Below are positions 1-7,500 of a DNA stretch of 64,000 bases, piece after piece. A program made the translations under genes and the position numbers. Numbering within the stretch: position 1 is the stretch's first letter; the number at the start of each line of letters is the position of its first letter. Source of the DNA: Taishania pollutisoli (lineage in GTDB: Bacteria > Bacteroidota > Bacteroidia > Flavobacteriales_D > Crocinitomicaceae); contig NZ_JACVEL010000013.1 of assembly GCF_014518315.1 (NCBI RefSeq), positions 1 to 64,000 on the forward strand, written 5' to 3'. The notes under the pieces were generated by a model. The model was not told the DNA's origin and did no database searches. It worked only from the letters and a program-made list of their open reading frames with translations.

Positions 1-620
1 ACCTCAATGTACGAAGGACAGACCGTCGGGTCTTCCGCATCCTGTAAGGTCACAATGTACGTGCCGTTGCTACTGTAAGTATAAAAAGGTGACGGATGCG
101 TCGAATGAACGCCGTCTCCAAAGCCCCACAATGGACTCGTAATACCTAGTGATGTTAAGTTTGCACTGAAGGTATAGCTCCCGCAGCTACCTGCTGACGC
201 CGTAATAGAACCAGTTACAGGAGTACCGTAAAAAATAGTCTCACTCAAGGTGAAGGATGGGGTTGTACAACCCGAAATACTGAACTCAAAAACTGCCTCT
301 ACAAATCCACAACCTTCACTCGGTAGATTTAATGGGGTAACTAATAAACCCATACCGCCCGAAGGAAAGGTCGATACGTCTAAACTGTTGTATGAAATGG
401 TACTATCTTGACCCGTGCTCCAATACAAATGTAAGGTCCCTGACTTCATAATCACTCGCTTGCCATCCAAATCAACACTCGAACCAAAGTAAAACTGATA
501 GTCGCCGTTCAAATCCTCAACGCTCGTTAAATGGTAATCAGAAACACTGCACTGGGAATAAACAAAGCCGAAGCTCCCCGTAAAGGTGAATAGAAGAAGT
601 AAATAGAAGTAAGTTCTCAT
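1..620 (-). CDS. Secreted PKD-domain protein, 3' end outside the window
   Basis: An open frame starts at an ATG (complement of 618-620) and runs off the left edge, giving about 206 residues. The N-terminus (MRTYFYLLLLFTF, then a VYSQ-type cleavage site) is a signal peptide. Near the visible end, WGFGDG followed by FYTYSSNGTYIVTL is the core of a PKD domain, a beta-sandwich module of surface proteins. The order is signal peptide, about 120 residues without recognised similarity, then PKD. A TAGATTTG box (complement of 671-678) fits the Bacteroidota -7 element and would give a leader of about 45 nt. The gene follows the RHS operon in the same direction but lies beyond its likely terminator, so I treat it as a separate unit. 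The missing 3' part could carry a T9SS sorting domain. Function unknown; probably cell surface or extracellular. Confidence 0.75.
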   Translation of the reverse strand, partial: MRTYFYLLLLFTFTGSFGFVYSQCSVSDYHLTSVEDLNGDYQFYFGSSVDLDGKRVIMKSGTLHLYWSTGQDSTISYNSLDVSTFPSGGMGLLVTPLNLPSEGCGFVEAVFEFSISGCTTPSFTLSETIFYGTPVTGSITASAGSCGSYTFSANLTSLGITSPLWGFGDGVHSTHPSPFYTYSSNGTYIVTLQDAEDPTVCPSYIE

Positions 621-670
621 CCGATAAGCAGCTCTTTGTTAGTAGTAAATACAATCTAATTGATACTCAG

Positions 671-678
671 CAAATCTA
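671..678 (-). promoter_or_regulatory. Candidate -7 promoter box for the PKD protein
   Basis: The complement reads TAGATTTG, an exact match to TAnnTTTG. No TTG is seen about 20 bp upstream, so only half of the promoter is supported. Confidence 0.35.
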
Positions 679-870
679 AAAAAAAATTTGGTCTGACAGC
701 TACTTTTGGAACTAAACTTATTGAAAATTTATGTTTTTGAATTGTATGATTTGAGGGAAGGTTACAAAAAGGGAAAGGCTACAGTATAGCTGCTGCTGGA
801 GGTAGCCCTAGTTATTCAAAGAACGAGTTTATGAACTAAAGATAATAATTTTCATCAACACATTATCATC

Positions 871-889
871 AGGCGCAAGTTTGGAACAC
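871..889 (+). repeat. 19-bp direct repeat, copy 1
   Basis: aggcgcaagtttggaacac. It matches the copy at 1028-1046 at 18 of 19 bases (c/t difference at position 4). The two copies lie 157 bp apart on either side of the terminator of the RHS operon. Confidence 0.6.
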
Positions 890-967
890 ATGATACGAAA
901 ATGCTGTTTTTAACATACCTGATTTGAATTATTTTAGTTAGAGTTATACAATACATAGTCGAAAAAA

Positions 968-995
968 CAAAAAACCAGAAATCAATTATCTCTGG
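968..995 (-). terminator. Likely rho-independent terminator of the RHS operon
   Basis: On the minus strand CCAGAGATAATTGATTTCTGG folds into a stem (CCAGA/TCTGG, one internal mismatch, then AT/AT) and is followed by a run of T. It lies about 145 bp after the stop of the last operon gene. Confidence 0.5.
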
Positions 996-1027
996 ATTTC
1001 AATTTATTAAAATTAAAAAAATATCTT

Positions 1028-1046
1028 AGGTGCAAGTTTGGAACAC
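1028..1046 (+). repeat. 19-bp direct repeat, copy 2
   Basis: aggtgcaagtttggaacac, one mismatch from copy 1. No flanking inverted repeats or transposase were found. Confidence 0.6.
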
Positions 1047-1139
1047 TACCAACTTCTCGGCTATCGTATCGCTTTTACTAATTCTCTTTTATTCATGGTT
1101 TTTTGTTTATATCAACCCATTGATAACATTACCTATTAT

Positions 1140-1499
1140 CTACTTATCACAATCTACGATAGCAACAACTTTTGGATCTTTCAAAGAATATTTAATTAAA
1201 ACAGTATCACCTATCCTAAGTTTATTAAAGCAACTATCCATTTGAATACCTTCTGATTCAAATATCTTTCCATCTTTTTTATATTCGATATATATCAAGT
1301 TGTTGCTTAAATACCCAGAAGATTTATCTTTAACTATTGCAAATGCTGTATTATTAGAATCTTCTAATAATTTTGTTTTCCTATAGTTTAGAAAAAAAAT
1401 TATTCCGCAAAGAATAAGCGTAAACAAAACAATGTGTAATATGTCCTTTTTACCCATTGTTGATTTTGGATCGGCTTGATTTCTACCAAAAAAAGTCAT
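1140..1499 (-). CDS. Small membrane protein coupled to the RHS gene; candidate immunity protein
   Basis: 119 residues. One strong membrane segment at about residues 21-40 (HIVLFTLILCGIIFFLNY) is followed by a soluble domain of about 75 residues with beta-strand character and the phrase RIGDTVLIKYSLKDPKVVAIVDC. This resembles small DUF3592-like or unclassified proteins of Bacteroidota, but I cannot name a family. Its ATG overlaps the RHS stop codon by one base (TAATG), so translation is probably coupled. A small gene directly after a long RHS protein, coupled to it, is the usual place for an immunity gene against a C-terminal toxin; that role is inference. It could instead be an assembly or anchoring factor. 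The segment orientation suggests an inner-membrane protein with its C-terminal domain in the periplasm. Confidence 0.7.
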   Translation of the reverse strand: MTFFGRNQADPKSTMGKKDILHIVLFTLILCGIIFFLNYRKTKLLEDSNNTAFAIVKDKSSGYLSNNLIYIEYKKDGKIFESEGIQMDSCFNKLRIGDTVLIKYSLKDPKVVAIVDCDK

Positions 1500-1526
1500 T
1501 ATTTATTATTATTATCATTATTATTT
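1497..1526 (-). repeat. AAT trinucleotide tract encoding an Asn-rich tail
   Basis: The end of the RHS gene is an imperfect (AAT)n tract encoding NNNDNNNK just before TAA. Slippage would add or remove Asn residues without changing the frame, and the tract also abuts the start of the next gene. Confidence 0.6.
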
Positions 1527-4500
1527 GCTGCTCCTTTGAAAGTCGCATCCCAATATAACCCTAACATAGGAGTTCCCCATTTAGAGGTTCCATAATAGTT
1601 CCACATTATACTTGTAGATTTATCAAATGAGGTTTGTGAATTAGGTAACGACATATTAACTCCTTTATTATTAACACTTATTAAAACCGTTGAGACTTCA
1701 AACGCTGTTATAGTTTTGAAACTATTTCCTGGTAAGAACCCCGATCCAATAAAAGAGTAATAATTAAAGTCTTCATTTGGGGCAGCTACATTTTGTAATC
1801 CTGCATCAAGAAACATATTTACATATCCTCCCGTTTTACCAAACGTATTGTGATAGATCTTAGCTCCCTGCCAGGAGTATTGTCCTGCCAACCTTGCACC
1901 TTGCCATGCATAGTTTGCTCCGCTAATCATATATGGCATCCAAACAGGAGCAGTATTAATCGCAACTCCGGCAACTAAAGGTGCTGCTGCACCAACCACC
2001 AATGTACCAACAACAACATTCCGGACCGCATCTGCCTGTGCTCTTGTCTTGCCCCAAGACGCAGCCATCGGATGATCTGGGTTATCTATAAGTGGGTCAT
2101 AATAAATAGAATGTCCTTCAGGTATCGCACCTTGCCATCCTGTACCATCTCCAAAATGATTAGCCAACGTCATATTACTCAACCACGAAGGACCTTTCGG
2201 ACGGTACTGACCCGCTGTTGTGTAACCAATTCCTATAAATTTCCCGATTGACCATAATGCCTGACTAACAGAAGACATTTTAGATGCTGTAACGGTAAAT
2301 TCAACCGAGCTCCATGAATCAGCTTCTTTATCGTATTTATATGTCACCCCGCTTGGCCCCACCCAGCTACCTTTTTGCTTGTCTGCCTCTCCAGGCTCAA
2401 CTCCTTCTAGCCCCAATGGATCAATAAAGAAGATAGGATTGTTGTTAAATGCCGTATACGGACTCATCCACGGGTATTTTGCCATCAACGGATCCAAACT
2501 CAACCAACGCCCCAAACGTGGGTCGTACAAACGGAACTCAGTGGTGTAACTGTTGCCGTTGTTTTTAATTGCATTATCCAGCTCCATGCCGTTGTAACCG
2601 AAGCGGTAATTGTTTGGTGCATGGTCTTTGTGACGACCCGGCATCAGCATACCATAGGGATAATAATCCGCTGTGCGGATCACTACGGCCTGGTAAAATG
2701 ACAGAACTGATTCACTTCCAAAAACAGCACCGTTTTGTAGATTAATAGTGTGATTCCCTGTGCTGGCATCATCACTCGGATTGGTATTGTCGGCAAAACG
2801 CCAATACCCCTTTAATCCTGTTTCAGCACCACTAAAAGTTGTATACATATCCGCAGCTATTTCTGTAGCCGTTCTCAGGGTATTCCAATAACTCACTTCT
2901 TTTACATCTCCTTTGAAATAAGTTCCATACGCATTTCCCCCAACAGAGAAAACGTATGTTAATCCTGAAAACGAGCCCGCTGTCGAAGCGGTATAAGTGC
3001 TTTCTAACACGCCATCCACATACACTTTCCAAACGGTGCCATCACAGGTTCCTGCTACATGGTGCCATTCGCCATCATTTACCAGCGTCGTACTTGGGCC
3101 GGAACTATGATAGGTCGTAGTACCAGTTCTTCCTTCAAAAGCAACTCTTCCGTTCGGAAACACAACTATGTGGGTTCCTTTATTGGTGCTTCCTGCTAAA
3201 TACTGAGCAGCAACCACACTGTTACTGACTATTGTACCACAGCGAACCCATGCCTCCATGCTGACCGTTGTTCCCAAATCAGCCGAAAAGGAAGAAGTTC
3301 TTGCAATATCATTCACGCCATCAAATCGTCCAAAATACTGTTGTTCCATTTCCGGAATTTTTCGGTCGGTAATCACTGCCTCTACGTTTCCGAGGTAGTT
3401 GGACAACTCGTAATAGGTTTGACCTTCCGTGTGTGGGAATACATCTGTTGCCGGGTCCAGGATTGCTCCGTTCACATACAGTGCTTTGCTTTGACGGATC
3501 ATTCCCAAACGTGTTGAACCGTACACATGCTGTTCCGCCAGATAAGCACGGTTGTTTGCAGAACCTAGTTGAATGTCATAAACAGCCATTACCTGCCCGT
3601 TAGCATCGTAACTGTAATAGGTGTATTTCCATTCTTCCTTCGGGCGCAGACTTCCTCCGCTTCGCGGTTTTTCCAGTTTCACAATCCGCTCTCCCATCGG
3701 GTTGTACATAAATTCTACCTGAGAACTGTTGGCATCGTTTCGGGTGATCTTCTTCACTTTTTTATTTCCCGAAAACCATTCAATTGTTGCAATGCCTTCG
3801 TCTACGTCTTTCGTTAGTTGTCCCAATCTATTATATCCATAATTCCCCGCATTCATGGTATGGTCAATGTCCAGATTTCCATGTGTACTTGCTCCTTCCA
3901 GATCATCTACCCACGACAGTCTGTTATTAAAGCCACCATTTACTGTTGTTTCGATGTATTTGTAGTCCAGGTTGTCCATTGTCAAGCCAAGTACATTGAT
4001 TCCATTTCGTTGCAATTTAGTGATATTTCCATTCTTATCATAACTATAACTGTTATAATACTCCAGGGTAGAGTTAATACCGTTCCAGCTGTAATTGGTA
4101 TTTCCATCGTAGTAATAGGCTGTCATTTCTTTCAACCTGTTCAACTGATCGTAGCGGAATACTTTACCCATTGTTTCGGTTGTCATTCCTGTGATGGAAG
4201 TAACTAAACTCCGGATATTTCCGTTGTACAAGTTTCTTGCCTGCGTGTTCAAAGTGCTTCCTGTACCATTCAATTCAAACCGATTCCCGCTCACCGACGC
4301 ATAATCACCGTCGAAATAGCCCAGTGTGTAGGCTGTTACATCTCTTGCGAACAAGGTATGTGCAGAAGGATTGGAAGTCAGGTACCCGGTTGTTCCGTCT
4401 TTCCCCATATCTCTGTCTCTCTGCAAAACAGATGCATTCATTCCTTTCAACCATCCGTTGATTGTGTAAGCAAAATCCTGCCCCTGAACTTGCTTTTGTC

Positions 4501-7500
4501 CGTATTCAATACGTGCAAGCGGACCATAATCATAATAGTGGTAACGAGCTTGCCGGTCGAAATAGATTCCTTTGTTGCTGATACTCGCTTCTACTTCTGT
4601 CAATCGGTTCAACTCATCGTAATGGTACCGGTGTGTCAATGCATCCCGTTTTCCTTTCTGGTATGCGACTTCTTTCATGTTACCACTGATCAGTTCGTAC
4701 GCATACTGTGTACTTTTCTTGTCCTGTTGCACTGGTGTCAATGCAGGCACATCCTGAATCTGCTCTTTCACGTTTCCGTGCTCGTCATATGAATAGTAAA
4801 TCGCTGATGCATAATCACCTACAGGTCCCTCTACGTCATAGTAATAAAGACTGGCAATCCGAAGGCGTGTATTTTCCTGTTTCCCATTGTAGAACAATGC
4901 TGCAACAGGAGGAGAATCTTCATCGTAGCGTATAATGGTTATTTCTGTTTGAGTTCCGTTACCTACCCATTGACCAAACAAGCTTTCCCAGAGTACGCTT
5001 CTCAAGATGGTAGTCGTCAGCGGAACTGTTGTCACCGTTTGCCCCGTACTACTAATTCTTCCCAACTGATCATACAATGTGTAGCTGTACTTATTTTCCA
5101 ACGCTTGCTGCGGGTTCTGCGAAGCGGCAATTCTACCTAACTTATCGTACCAGAATCGTGTTGGCCCCTGCTGATCGGGATTGGTTGTACTCACCAACTG
5201 ATTGTATGAGTTGTATTGATACTTTGTTTCGTATTTGTGTGCAGGCACCTGACTCTGGCTATTCGACATACCACCGTATCCCAGTGCTCCGTCAAAACTG
5301 TTATCCACTCCTTTCGGTGCTATGGTTTTTACCAGATTTCCAGCTTGATCATAATAGAAAAGGGTCTTGTGATACGCATTTTCCATGCTTGATTCTTCCA
5401 ATAACTCCGTTGAGAATCCTGCAGCACATTTGAGGTTGTAATTATTGATAAACTCCACACGTTCATCAGCAATGACTCCTTCCAATCCTTCTTCTGCTTC
5501 CACGCCAATTTGGTAAAGGATGTCCTGATAACAGAGATTTCCGGGATTGAATCCCGTTCCTTCACTACATAACGTGAGCGTAGTATTATTTCCACAATAA
5601 CAGTCGATCAACTCAATATCGGATGTCTGCGCCAATAGTTCCCGCTCTTCTACTTTTCCGCATTTCAGGATATGAACAGTCAGTAATAAATTCGGTCCTG
5701 TACAGTTTGTCTCAGGAAGTAACTCCGGAATTCCGATGATATCACCGAATCCAAAATCAGCAGCATCCGGGAGAATCATGGTAAATGTTGTTGCAGTTGC
5801 TGTACCCGGTGTTGCTCCGAAATATAGGGTAAGTTCATCAGATGGATTACAATTTGCTCCACACGACCAATAATAGCGTCCATCCAATAGTTGATTAATA
5901 TTACTGTATTCATACACAATATTCTCTGTACTCAGGTCTACCGCATTTGCAGATTCTCTCATCAGTTGTCCTCTTCGGGCAATAACATCGATCAGATCCT
6001 GGAATACCGGAGCAACATTCGTAAGCGCACAATTTGGTTCTCCCGATGTAGAATTACAAGCGGTCATAAAGCCGATAATCTGATCAGCTGAGTAATAAGT
6101 TCCTCCGTGAATATTAACATAGTTGGCAAGCAGTAATTCATAATTTGCATGCACTTCTACCCCCACTCCGAATTCGGCGATGAAGTCTGCGTAAGTTGCA
6201 TTCATATCGACGCAGTCTGTACAATGAGTACCGTTACATGTCAGTGAATTCGGAACCGGTAGTGCCCCATCAGCTAAATAGTTGGCAGATGCAGAAGACC
6301 ACACGGCAGCAGGAGACCACGTTCCCGTCAGTGCATAAGCGGCATTACACAAACAAGCAAGATCATTTACGGTATATTGTATTCCTGTGGTATGTGCCAG
6401 CATTTGTTCTACTGTTGTAATCCCTGCAACCGGGTTGTTTATCAGGTCATACTCGGCCTGCAGAATCAGATCACATCCACATTCATCCAAACTATTTGTC
6501 AATTGGTGTTGAACACCTTGTCCGTAAGGGCGAATGTCTCCAATCAGGTACTGGGAACAATTATAATTTTGGTAGTTGCTTCCCAATACGGATTGCAATA
6601 CTTCTTCAAATGAATCATAATTCCCGACACCTGGTGTTGCAACAGTTGATGCACCTCCCATATTCTGCAGATCACACCCTCCCACACATACTTCAATCAA
6701 TCCTGCCCGTATATCATTGTACTGTTGTGTTCCCGGAGTAATTCCACATCCGGCAAGCACGCTCATCCAATCATCTGCTTGTGCTTCACAAATGGACTGA
6801 CAGCTTGACAATACTTGTGCATCCAAATACGCATTCATATCATCCGGTGCATCAACAGGAGGCAATCCATTGAAGAAAACAGGAACCATTGTTTCATACA
6901 GGAATTCCGTATATTTTGCACATGGCCCCACATCATCTGCGGGAATTCCTACAGTTGTTTGTGAATCGTTATTAAGGTCTGTTAAATCTGAATGTTTGTA
7001 TACGTCCATGCATTGAATCATAGAAAACCTGTTAAAAAACGGGTTTCCGATGCATTCATTATTTGTAGGACCACATCCTCCTCCCGGTAAGTTCTCAGGG
7101 AAGGAAACATATGCTCCCTGTGCCATCTGAAAGTATTTTTTTCTCAAAGACGTGTAAGCGCCTTTAAAGTGATTCCAGATAGCAGCTTTGTCACATTCCT
7201 GCATTTGGGCATTATTGATACAGTTGACAATTGCCGTGTAGTTGGTTAGTCCACTACAAGTTGCTTTCCATGCTGCGTACTGCCAGATACTCAATGTACC
7301 TGATGCGTCCGGAAGTGGATAATAATTAAGTAATGCACCTCCAACGTTATTTGTAATTGGTAATAAACAGCTATAATTAGCAATAATCCATGGTTGAATG
7401 GTTGAATAGTAACCACTTACAAAATAATCATCCCGGATTCCATTGGAATTCGAAAAATTACAACTGGAAAAAGCATCTAGGGGTCCGACAGTCGGAATAG

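Larger units (their letters stand above)
621..1139. other. Intergenic stretch of about 520 bp without a credible gene
   Basis: AT-rich DNA holding the -7 box at 671-678, a terminator-like hairpin at 968-995 and two copies of a 19-bp repeat at 871 and 1028. The only plus-strand frame (from 1030) runs antisense into the small membrane-protein gene and has no start signal or recognisable product. Confidence 0.6.

Noticed and set aside
1030-1245. Plus-strand 71-codon frame
   Set aside because: It runs antisense into the small membrane-protein gene, begins in the 19-bp repeat and shows no start signal or family.
1497-1526. Phase variation by the (AAT)n tract
   Set aside because: Trinucleotide slippage keeps the frame, so it cannot switch the gene on or off.
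4358-4792. Plus-strand frame inside the RHS gene (and others in the 3.5-9 kb region)
   Set aside because: They are antisense shadows of the RHS reading frame with no promoter, start signal or recognisable protein.
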